NCBI GenBank assembly: GCA_024734555.1
Contig: JANPWX010000333.1
Coordinates: 571,389 to 635,388 of the forward strand
Origin: Trochalopteron elliotii
Lineage: Eukaryota; Chordata; Aves; Passeriformes; Leiothrichidae
Length of the DNA stretch: 64,000 nucleotides
Direction of reading: 5' to 3'
In this document: positions 38,581-48,900 of the stretch, in pieces
How positions within the stretch are numbered: the first letter of the stretch is position 1
Layout of the letters: every line of letters begins with the position of its first letter
Made by a program: the position numbers and the translations under genes
The notes under the pieces: model-generated
Databases searched by the model: none
What the model saw: the letters and a program-made list of their open reading frames with translations, nothing else
Told to the model about the DNA's origin: nothing

Positions 38581-41500
38581 TTTGCAATGCCGTGTTGGCC
38601 AGATGAGGTTTGGCCTCACAAACTTTATTCCACAGAGGTTTACTGAGTTTCCAGACGTCGTTCCCAGACTGTCCATGGCCCTGTCTGAGTGCCAGTCAGT
38701 GATACCAGCTCTGGCTGCTTCTGCCCCTGCCTTCCTTGCCCACAGAGAGCTCAGCAGGATGAACCTGCCTTCCTCAAGAAGCAAGACCCAAGTGATTTCC
38801 CACTGGAGAAAAAATGCTCTGTTCCCCAGGATGAGCCGATGCCCCCACAGCCTGCTGCCAGCTCTTCTGACCCTATTCTTGGCCTTGGATTTGTCTCTCT
38901 CAAGGCAGCAGCTCTTAGAGCTGTTCTAGCTCAGGAGAACCTCAGCTTCCACTCAAAGAAAAGGCCAACTCCCTACTTCTCCCCTTGCAAATGCAGAGTC
39001 ACCACTTCTGAGGTGACTGGATGTTACTGGCTGCAAGCCCAGTTCAGAGCCTGTCACATCCTGCTCCCCAGGCCAGGGACTGAAGGCAGGAGTGCCCAGA
39101 TTCTCCTCTCCATCCTGCAAGTCCTGTCCCTGACTACATCCCCAAACCACGAAGGGTTGACCATTTGTCCCTGCAGAGGCAGCTGTGACCCCCCCACACC
39201 CTCTGCTTGAACCCAGGAACATCTGCCTTGAGCACCAGGCTCAGTCTCTGGCGTGGAAATCATGAAGGCAATTCTTTTGATGAAGAACCAAAGGGAATGA
39301 CTTAATCCCAGTCTAGGCTTTTTTTTTTTTTTGCCCTAAAGCCAAGTCAGAATGACATTGCTCTTCCAGCTTCTGTTTGTGCCACCACTGCTGTTGCTAA
39401 CCAGTGTCATGAGTTAGCATCTGGAAAGAGGAACATGTGAAAATCAAAACAAGGATATTGAACAAGAGAGATTGTCCAGTTCCTCCTTGAATTCTTCCGT
39501 TACCTATCCAAATATGGCAGAGATGAAGAAAGGGAGGACTAGGAATTAGTGAATGATTCATCAGAGTAACATAATTCGTTTGGGAGCCCCAGCTGCAGAA
39601 TTAATCTCCTTCAGTTCTGCTGATAAAACCACCCTGGGACTGACAGGGTTTCAGACTTTGTTCCAAACTGATGACACATTCTTAGAAACTATATTTTAAA
39701 ATACAAATTCTCCTTATTTCTCCTGGTGTATTCACGTGATGAAGGGGCCCATTTTCAATCTGAGAACTCCAAACTTTTTTCTAAGAGAAGCAAATGCAAA
39801 CTTTGCTGGGAAATTATTAGACCTGGCAATGCATCTTGCATGGGGCAGGCTGTGGAGAGCAAATAAGGCTCTCCTGCTGTGACATGGGGTAGCTGGCCTG
39901 TTGTTCTCCCTCATAAAATGATTTTTGGATTCCTTCTCAAAACATCTGGCTGTTTCTGGCTGTCTAGTGAAGCCCTGCATGAAAACTGACAAAGCTTGGA
40001 AAAATTATCTCACTGTATGTGGCTGCTGGTTTTCACATATGTCAGAGATATACGTCACGTGCTGCTCTTGTGACAATCAGGCTAAATGATAATTCTTTGC
40101 AAAACTCTACCTGGTATGTGCACAGCAAAGCAGCAGTTAAATTTCCATGAGTTTCATCCCTCTCAGGCATTTTCCACCCTAAATGGAAGCAGGATTTCCC
40201 GTCTGTTACATTTCTGAGGTCCTGTCTGTAGGGAGCTGAGAGGAGAATGTTTGGTTTCTTTTCCTGAGTGGGGAAAAGGAAACCCTTGATTTGAAAGCAG
40301 AAAGGGTGAAAATTGTACCTTATTGGAGAAAAAGCTCAAACAGCACTCAGGGTAGGCAGAAACTGTGATTAAATACAAGTGTGTGGGTATCACTGGGAGG
40401 TGGAGGGAGCTGAAGTCCAAAAGAGGGAAAATGTGTCTTGCCTGGGCAAAGAGATGGGATGGCAGCCGGGGAAGGAAGAGATGGGTGACAGGCTGGGGGT
40501 CTTCAGTGTGGCTGGAGAAAAAGGAAGTGGGACAAGAAATGAGACATTGGAGATGGGAGATTTTAACTGGCATTATATGTGTTTGGTGGAGCAAAGAAAT
40601 GGGACAGGGATGTTCCTGTGAGACTCTACAAAATCTCTCCATGGCTACTGGAAGCTCTCACTTAAATGCCCCCTTTCTTTTGTACTCAATACTGAAAGCT
40701 TTTACCAAGTCCTCTGCCTTGTAGGGAGATAAAGAGCGATAACCATTTCTTGTCTTTTAGTCTGCAGGGGTAGATTGCATTCTTCTCACGAATTTCGCAG
40801 TGTACAATGCAGAGTATGAATGCAAAAGTCTGGGAACTTTCTTCAAAATTAAATCACATGTCTGTTTATTTTTTATTTTGAATAGCAGCATTGACTGCTT
40901 CCTTTCCTCTTCACATGAATGCACAAATAGTTGGTGCGGGGGAATTCTTGCAAACTGGGAACTCCGCTGAGTTGTGTGTCAATTTTTTGCCTACTTATAG
41001 AGATATCAATCTATGTTGTTGCTCCCTGCTGTCAACTAGAGATCCCCAGACTGTGGTTGGAGTAACATTACTGATGGGAGAATCATTTTAGATGGTACTT
41101 GTAGGCAAGAAGAAGAAAAATACAAATTACAAGAATTATAAGTGAGGATATTACAAATAAGGGAATTGCAAAGAGTAATGGGGGGGAAATGTAGCAGCTG
41201 TGCTCAATGTGCTTGCTGCACATTAAATTTTGTACCCCATGGTATCTGAAAATCATTGCTGAAATCACAGGAAATGTTGGTTCAGAATGAGGAAGAGCTG
41301 TATCTCCTGATAAACCTTTCTCAGGAGCTGCACAGCCAAAGTCCTTCAGTCTCCTGAACCTTCGTGCTGGTTTTTTCAGTCTTGATGAGAATCCACTCTG
41401 AAAAGGAGAATTTGCCCAAGAAGCTGAACACATTTTAATGGCTTTAGCAAAATCAGACCCATCATTTGAAAAACAACTGAATGATGCTGACCCAGTGTCT

Positions 41501-44336
41501 ACACTGCACTGGGGAGCCCAGACACAACTGCTCATGGTTTTTGAGGGGTAGAATGAGACAGAAGTGTCACATAAACACTGAGACTGCCTTTATTGCTGGG
41601 TTAGTTTCCAACTCTGGAAAGGAGTTAGCAAGGACTTGCTTTCAAGCAATAGAAAACCAAGCTGAGCATTCCCAGCAAGCCCTAAATGTGAATACAAGGC
41701 TGCCCCTTATGAAACCTGACTTTACCTCCCAGAGAGTGTTTGGGACTTGCTTCCAGGCCGTTGTCCTTTTTGGAGTGACAATCTTACAGAAATACCTCCT
41801 AGTAAAAGTCTTAGTAGGGTTATGCCCATGATGTGAACACTAGATTGAAGTTCATGTTCTACCACTGATTTGATGTTTGACAAATGACCCTTCTGTGTTT
41901 TGTTTTTCACTCTGCCAAACTGGATAATTGTTCTTGCTCACCTCCCTAAAGCAGTTTGACATTCATAACTGGAAAACAATCAACAGAGTGCACAGGATTC
42001 CAGCTGTAGAGAGTAACTTTACAGCAATCTGAACCCTGCAGCAACACAATAGTCACTTCATCTTAGGTTTTACCTGATATGTATTTTGGGGTTAATTTAA
42101 TTTTCTTTATAGCAATTTAATTGCAATATTGGCATAATAAGATTAATTTTTAAGCACCATGTTTGTTTTGGGGTATGCTTATTAGTATCCTGCTTGGGCA
42201 CAGTGGAAGTATTGTTCTTTCACCCTGAAAGATGAACTCTAAAATGGTATTATAAACATGGATGACATCTATTATGAATAGAACACTTTGTATGACTCAG
42301 CAAAGCAGTGTCAAGGTCCCAGTTAGCCCAGGTGCAATGAGAAATTGCCTTGATCAGAACACCAGATAAAACTTTGCACTGCACAGAGGTTGCAAGACAG
42401 AAACAAAAGATTCATGGTCTGGTGAGAAGTAAACCAGATTCCTTTCTCCCTGGGAGCTGCACACACAGCTCCTGCTGAAGCTGTGGTAGCTCAAGTGAAG
42501 CAGCATTGCCTGGGATATGTATTTGCATAAAAGATCTTTGCTCTTTAGAACTAGTGCTATAATTAAAACAGAGCTGAAGGTTCATAAGCTGTACATTTTG
42601 AACAGCAGAAGAGAATATCTCATTTTTACACCTGGAAAAATAGAAGCAAAATCATTGCAAAGAGATGAGTCCTGCTGTTTACTGCCTTCATCAAATCATG
42701 GAGTGATTCCTCACTTGTGAAAACACAGTTCCTCAGCAACACCCCCTAACCCACAGAGGCTCAGGCTGTAAATGTAGCTTAGCATTGGGTTTATTCTAAG
42801 TTGTTTTTAATTGTTTGTTGGTTGCCTTTTTTTTTCCCCCCAAAGCACTGTTAGCAAGCCTACTCCTCTGTCGAGCCATCCCAGCCATCTGCCAATGTGG
42901 GCTCAAAAGAACATTCTTCAGGGCATTATCCAATTTGTTGTATCTGATTCATTAAAGTAATTACTCTTGCTATTAAGTCATTGCTTGGAGTTTGGCAGCT
43001 GCATAGTAATCTGAGACTTAAATTTCTGAAGCAAGCCAAAATTCTGGGGTTTATTTTATCAAATCTTACATTGCCTGAAATGAACAGCAGTCCTGGCTGC
43101 CCAGGTGTGAGCAGTCCCTGGTGCAGCATTGAGCAGCTTTGGCAGTTGTGATGGAGGAAAAGGATGTGTGGAAAAGACACTTTTTCTGGTTTATCTGGTG
43201 TGGTAGAGTTACTGGTGTTCCACTGGCACAACAGGAGTGGTGTGATTTTACCTATGATGTGATGGCACCAGAATTATTAGGCATCAGTTATCAACAGCAT
43301 CCTCAAATGTCCCAGGCCTCTGAGTTGTGCTATGACTTCATTAAGTGAAGTCAAAGCTCTGGGAAAATGCTGTGAATGAAATTCTCTATGGAATTTCTGT
43401 ACTGAGGGCCATCCCTGTCATCCTAATGTCACAGCAGGTAAGGGCACAGGACAAAAAAGGAGAGATCAGAGATGTCCTGAATCACAGTCAGTGCTGATAG
43501 ATGGCCCCTTGTGAGCATAGGGACAGAGCCCCATTCCTAAAATCCATCTTCCTGCAGCACCAACTCCCAAACTGAAGAAAACAACAAAGGCCAAACAGGA
43601 TAATTTAACAAGTTCTGAATAGGACTCTCCACCTCCAGAGTCTTCAAATACAAGGAAGGACCAACACCATCACTCACAGGGGCTGAGCAGGCACAGGACA
43701 TCTCTGATCCCTGACACCATCCAAATCCTCCCATGCCAAGACCTCCCTGCCACCCTCCCACCCAGCCCTCCCTCTTTGGCTCTCCCTGGGACTGGCCCCT
43801 GTGTGGGCACAATGGTGTGTGGTACAGGCTCTTCCCCCCTCCATGTTCTGAGATTATCTGCTCTTAGTGTCCCAAACATGCCAAGAGCCAAACTGGAAGG
43901 ATGAGGTGGCATTAAAACATTTCTGCTGGAAATAACTGAAGCCCAGCTGGTTTCAAATGTTCCATTTTACTGAACCCTTCTTTGCCACGTTTATGAGCTT
44001 TGGACTCTTTATAAAGGCAGATAAAGTTCAAAGGAAGCCACTTAGATCTGTCAGTTCTTGTGCTTGGGAACTTAATTGGAGAAGTGCAAAGTCCTGGGAT
44101 GCAAACACTCATTGCTTTTGTACCTGTCAAAGTAGGTTACAATAAAAAGTCCCACGCTCTATCACCACTTGATCTCTGCTGTGGGCATTCAAACCCATCA
44201 CACCCTCCCCTGTAACGGAACTCCTGGCAAGGCTGATTCCTGCATCTGCAGCAGTACAGGAATATTGTTTGCAGCTGAACACCTGCTGCCTGTGCCGGAT
44301 GTTCCCAAGGTGAGATGAAGAGCCCTTTGTGCTGGT
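38581..44336. other. Non-coding stretch
   Basis: No recognised exon or RNA gene. Poly-T lies at about 39320-39332. 40380-40620 is G/A-rich on the + strand and gives overlapping frames on both strands. 41083-41535 (minus) has an open frame with a hydrophobic C-terminus. 42910-43080 is AT-rich and might be a conserved non-coding element. None of these can be firmly annotated. Confidence 0.5.
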
Positions 44337-44500
44337 CCCTTCCAGTACCTGAAGGGAGCCTACAAGAAAGGCAGAGAGGGACTTGTTACCAGAGTCTGTA
44401 GTGACAGGACAAGGGAGAATGGATTCAAACCAAGGGAGAGCAGGTTTAGATTGCATATGAGGAAGACATTGTTCCCTGTGAGGGTGGGGAGGTGTGCTGG
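44337..44500 (+). mobile_element. CR1 LINE fragment, left half (split by insertion)
   Basis: The sequence follows the CR1 3' region: TTCCAGTACCTGAAGGGAGC, CTACAAGAAAGGCAGAGAGG, GACTTGTTACC, GTGACAGGACAAGGGAGAAT, AGGTTTAGATTGCATATGAG and CCTGTGAGGGTGGGGAGG. It stops abruptly at GTGTGCTGG. The CR1 order resumes at about 45058 with GGGAGGCCCTGGCACAGAGA, so the two pieces belong to one original copy. This half has no CpG. Confidence 0.88.
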
Positions 44501-45055
44501 TGTTACCTCTAGCCAGGTCTGGAACAGAAGACACTAGACACATTGGTATCTTGTTTGGACTTTATTATTTCTAAGTTACAGTCTCATGAAGTGTGAGCAC
44601 TGTCTAACAAGACAAGAAAGTGGCCCCTTCCAACTTGGTTCAAGGGCTTTTAAACAATAAGCAAAACCAATTAAAACCTGACACCTAAGTTATTTTTATT
44701 TATAACCCAAATAAAGATCACTCACTGTCCGCAATGCAGGTTTTCACTAACCAATTAGAAAAGATCACCCAAACCCGAGGAGGAGGAAGATGACAGTCAA
44801 GAAGGACTCAGGCAATACGCAAATCCCTCCATATTGTTCCTTATATATATTACTATATTCTATATCCAAAACCCCCAAACCTTAAATATTCCACCCTGTG
44901 ACATTAGAGACTTCTATACAACTACACACATTCCCAGTGCTATCACTCAGCTTTGGAAGCTGTTCCCACGGCCTCAGGTCAAAGGCAGTGCCCTCCTGAG
45001 GGTCACTACCTGTCAGAGCAGAAATCCTGATATTTTCAGCATCCAGGGTTCCAAA
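44501..45055 (-). mobile_element. Solo-LTR-like insertion inside CR1
   Basis: About 540-555 bp interrupt a CR1 copy. On the + strand the insert starts TGTTAC; a TG...CA pair is obtained if it ends at CAGCA (45041), but the right boundary may extend to about 45055. Read on the minus strand it has LTR-like order: a TATATAAGG-type TATA motif near 44841-44850, a poly-A signal AATAAA at 44566-44561, then about 60 bp of possible R-U5 ending GTAACA. The flanks share an imperfect repeat of the CR1 target (GAGGTGTGCTGG left, GAGGCCCTGG right). No gag, pol or env coding is visible, so it would be a solo LTR. The family was not identified. Confidence 0.6.
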
Positions 45056-45220
45056 AGGGAGGCCCTGGCACAGAGAAGCTTTGGCTGCCGCATCCCTGGA
45101 AGTGTCCAAGGCCAGGCTGGACAGAGCAACTGGGATAGTCAGAGATGTCCATGGCAGAGCGTGGACGAGACAGGCTTTAAAGGTCCCCTCCGACCCGAAC
45201 CACCCCATGACTCTGTGATT
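45056..45220 (+). mobile_element. CR1 LINE fragment, right half, CpG-retaining
   Basis: It continues the CR1 interrupted at 44500: GAGGCCCTGGCACAGAGAAG, CATCCCTGGAAGTGTCCAAG, GCCAGGCTGGACAGAG, ATGTCCATGGCAGAG, AAAGGTCCCCTCCGACCCGA and ACCACCCCATGACTCTGTGA as the 3' tail. The TGTCCCTGCCCATGGCAGGG block is shortened by deletion. It keeps about five CpGs (for example TGCCGCATCC, GCGTGGACGAG, CTCCGACCCG), whereas its left half and the two other CR1 copies have none. It abuts CpG island 2. Confidence 0.88.
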
Positions 45221-45290
45221 TTAGGGACACCCGCGACACTTTGCGGAGGGCGAAGTCTCGGCCGCCGCCGCCGGTGCTGTTGCGGGCAGC

Positions 45291-45300
45291 GTGACGTCAC
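45291..45300. promoter_or_regulatory. cAMP-response element 1
   Basis: GTGACGTCAC contains the full 8-bp TGACGTCA consensus with symmetric flanks. Its CpG is unmethylated-compatible within the island. Centre-to-centre distance to the second element is 37 bp. Confidence 0.85.
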
Positions 45301-45327
45301 GCGCGGCACCGGTGCCGTCAGAGCCGC

Positions 45328-45337
45328 GTGACGTCAC
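45328..45337. promoter_or_regulatory. cAMP-response element 2
   Basis: A second perfect GTGACGTCAC, only eight bases before the N gap. Together with the first copy and the palindrome between them, it makes the segment close to self-complementary. Confidence 0.85.
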
Positions 45338-45344
45338 GGCGGGG

Positions 45345-45714
45345 NNNNNNNNNNNNNNNNNNNNNNNNNNNNNNNNNNNNNNNNNNNNNNNNNNNNNNNN
45401 NNNNNNNNNNNNNNNNNNNNNNNNNNNNNNNNNNNNNNNNNNNNNNNNNNNNNNNNNNNNNNNNNNNNNNNNNNNNNNNNNNNNNNNNNNNNNNNNNNNN
45501 NNNNNNNNNNNNNNNNNNNNNNNNNNNNNNNNNNNNNNNNNNNNNNNNNNNNNNNNNNNNNNNNNNNNNNNNNNNNNNNNNNNNNNNNNNNNNNNNNNNN
45601 NNNNNNNNNNNNNNNNNNNNNNNNNNNNNNNNNNNNNNNNNNNNNNNNNNNNNNNNNNNNNNNNNNNNNNNNNNNNNNNNNNNNNNNNNNNNNNNNNNNN
45701 NNNNNNNNNNNNNN
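45345..45714. other. Assembly gap (N run)
   Basis: 370 N between two CpG-rich flanks. It very likely covers the core promoter and most of the first exon of the rightward gene. Open frames that span the N run are artefacts of reading N as sense. Confidence 0.99.
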
Positions 45715-45761
45715 GCTTGAAAGCGCTTATGAGACCGGAGGCCGGGGCCGCGCCTGCCCCG
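45715..45761 (+). other. Candidate end of exon 1 with splice donor
   Basis: The 47 bases after the gap lead to CCCCG followed by GTGAGCGCC, a strong 5' splice-site match (GT at 45762). They are open in one frame, giving LKALMRPEAGAAPAP up to the donor (phase 0). The ATG at 45729 has a poor Kozak context (C at -3), so it need not be the start: the frame may be open from inside the gap, or the exon may be 5' UTR. I do not recognise the protein. An alternative is that this is simply GC-rich island sequence with a chance donor. Confidence 0.4.
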
Positions 45762-45830
45762 GTGAGCGCCGCGGCCGCGACCCCCCGAGCGCGGAGCTGC
45801 GGAAGGTCTCTTGTAGCTGCGAGGTCTTGT
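45715..45830. promoter_or_regulatory. CpG island 2, right part
   Basis: I count about 16 CpGs between 45715 and 45815, including GCCGCGGCCGCGACC-type runs; CpG density then falls sharply. Together with the left part it makes an island of roughly 600 bp, including the gap. The GC-rich to T/G-rich switch at about 45835 is typical for the downstream edge of an island in a first intron. Confidence 0.8.
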
Positions 45831-45855
45831 AGCATCTGAGGTTGTTCAGGACTGT

Positions 45856-45923
45856 TTGGCTTTTGGTTGGGTTTGGGGGGGTTTTTGTGTGTGTTTTTTT
45901 TGGGCTTTTTGGGGTTTTTTTTG
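45856..45923 (+). repeat. G/T-only low-complexity tract after the donor
   Basis: A nearly pure G and T tract with runs of three to seven G (at about 45869, 45874, 45902 and 45911) separated by T runs, starting about 95 bp after the candidate donor. The G-rich strand is the putative non-template strand. Such tracts can favour R-loops or G-quadruplexes. Its reverse complement yields a lysine/proline/asparagine-rich frame, which is only a by-product. Confidence 0.75.
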
Positions 45924-48900
45924 AGCCTGAGAGCGGGTTTGTAACTTGCAGTTGCTTGGGGACTGGAAACTTTTGCTAGGTAGGTCACTCTTCCTAGAGT
46001 GGTTTTTCCCTGATATAGGCTATGTTTGCTTATCTGGAGCGGCTGCATCGCTTAGATATGCTCTTTAAAGGGAAATAAGACGGTCTGTGTCTGTTTCCCT
46101 CCCTTGTGGGCTGTTAGTGACCCGTTGTCCGTCCTACTGCTGGAAAAAGAAAGTCGGTGCTCTCCCGCGCCTTGAGCATCCGCCTTGTCAGCTGTGGCAC
46201 GTTTCTCCCTCTGTTTTTTCATTCAAGGAACTCTATTTCACCTCAGCCCTCTCCTTAGCAGCACTCTGCTGAATATAAAGGTCATTACTGCGAGCGTGTC
46301 GTGTTTGTAATCAGGTTTGTTCATAGCCGGTCCCTGTGTTCACATTTTAGTTTTGAACACTTGCTCTTCGTACATCTGTGTGTAGTGGAAGAATAAATAA
46401 GAACGTAAATATGAAAAAAAAAGAGTGCTAGAATGACAGACAGTGCTATCAGACAAACTTCAAAGTAAATAAATGACCTTTTGATCATTTTCTGAATGTT
46501 TCTGAAATACTGAAGGTTTGTAGTAAAAGGTGTTTAAAAATTCTGTTGCTGTCATAAGGGCTGACATATGTGGGGCCACCTCCTGTGGCCTGTCTTCACG
46601 GCAGCCCTGCCTCACACTGAACCCCTGGTACTGCTCAGAAATGGTGCAGGTAGTGGTGACAGGCCACCCAACCAAACTGAACTTGCCAGAACTCCTTTGC
46701 TCCCTGAGGTTATGCAGGGAAATTGCCATTACCCAGGTAATTATCTGAGAGCCAGGCTAACGTGCAGAGCAGATGGGGTTCAGCAGCACTGATGGGTTCC
46801 AGCTGTGATGAAGGCAGCTGAGTGACAAACAGGTCTTTGGGCTTAGTGCTCATGTTGCCAGTGGAGTGCAGCAGTCAGGACTGCTGTGCTGTGGCCCAGT
46901 AGCCCTGTTTGCACCAGCTGCGTGTCCTAACTGGTGTGCAGGAGTTGTCCCTTTGTGGTTGTCCTCTCTGTAGTCAGCAGTTTGTCTGTGCTTTCCTGGT
47001 GTGAGCATGGATAGCAGCACTGGAGCTTAGGTGGCAGGTCTGCAATATGACCTTGCACAGATGCTGCAACTGCTTTTAACTCCTGTGACTTGATGCTTTG
47101 GGACCCAAATGCAGCCTGGAGTTGTTCAGTTCTCTCAGGGAGGAGTGAATAAACTCTCTAATGAGGCACTGGAGTATTTTACTGGCTTCTAAATGTTGTC
47201 ACTTCGAATTTCCCCATTTCATCCTTACCTGATATTCCTGTAGAGACAGCATGGCCCACCCTTTGGGTTTAAAGGGATCTGTCATCCTGGCAGCCTGGTG
47301 GTGCCTCAGACCAACATCTGCCCTGATGTTTCCAGGACAGCTTTTTGGAGGAGTGACCAGCTGGTCCCAGTCTGCCTCGTGTCCTTCCACATGTACCCAT
47401 GTGTATGAGAAGAGGGAGCCCCGAGGGTGGAATAACAATCCATGGTTTTTCTGGCAGATAGTGAACTGACACGTTAACCTCAGCGTGGAGCCTGCCCAGC
47501 TCACGTACAGCTCGTACCTCGAGGGAGAGTCTCATCTGTCTTGCTGGTATTGTGGGAGATGAAGATGCAGAGGAGTCAGGGGCCCTGCCAGGTTCATATA
47601 AACCTGTCCCTGGAGCCAGGCTGATAAAACTTTATGATAACAGAAGGCAGAAGTTGCTCACAAACCTGTTTGTTTCATGATCATATCTCAGAGGACTTCT
47701 GTAGTCCTTCAGCTTTGCTCAGGCCTGGAACCAGTCCGACTGATGATTATCGAGGGTATCAGCATCACCCTGCTGCTTTCTCTTGTGGATGTAAATCAGG
47801 AGTAATTGCATAGCAGTGAGTGGAATAGCAGCAGGTCAGTGTGGTGTAGCTGTGGGACTGTGGCCATGGGAATTGCTTTCTTACTGTCTCCACAGCCTGG
47901 CTCTGGAAGAGTGCCTGGGGAGCAGGCAAACCAGAGCTGATGTGAGGAGCTGAGTCTAAACAGCAATCTGTTCTTTTCCCTGGTGAGAACTGCTGATTTC
48001 CTAGCAACATTCAGGGCTTTCTCTGATCTTTTTAACCGTAAGAGTTGAGAAGCATCCTTGGCTTACTCACAGCAGCTGAAATTGTGAGTACAGAGAAAAT
48101 TTCATCCTGCTCAGAAATAGGTAAGAATGTCAGTGCTTTGAACCAAGAAGCAGTTTTGTTGACCAGTTTAACTCAGCCCTGCTGATACTGCTGTCCTTCT
48201 CTCAGTGAAACTCTCCTATTTGCTTCCTCCCAGATTGCTTGTTTTCCAATATGTGACATGCAGTTAAAGATTTCTCCTCTCCAGTGTGCCCTCACAGTTA
48301 CTCCATCCCTGTTTCATAATTCAGGTCTGCAATCCAAAGCCGCAAGGGGTCCAATAATAAAAGCTTTTTGCAGTAAATACTGTACTAACTTAAGCCAAGC
48401 CACAATTGAATGCTAGAGGCCAAGTTAAAATGTAAGCCCAGCAAAAGCTTTAATCACAGGGGGTGGAGGAGATACATGGGGCTGAGATAGATCAGTCAAA
48501 CCCATACTTCCCAAACTCTCCCGACTCATGAGAATTTAGATCCTTGGGCAAAGTCATACCTACATTCATGGGATCTCTGGAATTTGCCATGGTCGAATGT
48601 CTTTGAAAACTGAGATGATGTTTCAGTTGCTTTGGTTTCTCCAGAGTCACTTTTCTCTGTGGGAGGAAAATGGGCTTTCAGGCTACCCAGTAAGACAATG
48701 AGATCTATTTTTTTCCTCCTCATGTTCATATTTTATTCCTCTCCTGCCATATTCACAAAGTATAATAGTTTTAATCTACAAGTACATAATCTTAAATATG
48801 TATGTGTTTATGTAATGAACAAGCAAATAAGATTTGTTTCCTGGTACAGGCAATGTACAGTGAAATCAATGGAGTTTTATTACCAAAAGTAAACACAGAT

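Larger units (their letters stand above)
45225..45344. promoter_or_regulatory. CpG island 2, left part, with paired CREB/ATF sites
   Basis: I count about 22 CpGs in 120 bp. Two perfect palindromic full cAMP-response elements GTGACGTCAC lie at 45291-45300 and 45328-45337. Between them are the 12-bp palindrome GGCACCGGTGCC (45305-45316) and a CRE half-site CGTCA (45316-45320). A GCC repeat lies around 45261-45273. Full CREs close to a start site are the classic targets of CREB/ATF dimers in CpG-island promoters. No TATA box is seen in the visible part. The island continues into the N gap, where the transcription start is expected. Confidence 0.85.

Noticed and set aside
44781..45331. + strand frame of 165 codons running from the LTR-like insert through CR1 into the island
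   Set aside because: It is a composite of three unrelated elements and therefore a chance frame.
45221..46048. Long frames across the gap on both strands (275, 182 and 130 codons)
   Set aside because: Most of their length is N, so the open frame is an artefact; only the 47 bases before the donor-like site are considered.
46530..46748. + strand frame crossing a CAG/GTAATTATC donor-like site
   Set aside because: No acceptor with a good pyrimidine tract at a matching distance and no recognised protein content.
47199..47535. Minus-strand frame ending near a CAG/GTAAGG donor-like site
   Set aside because: It lies in the presumed rightward intron, has no convincing acceptor and no protein resemblance.
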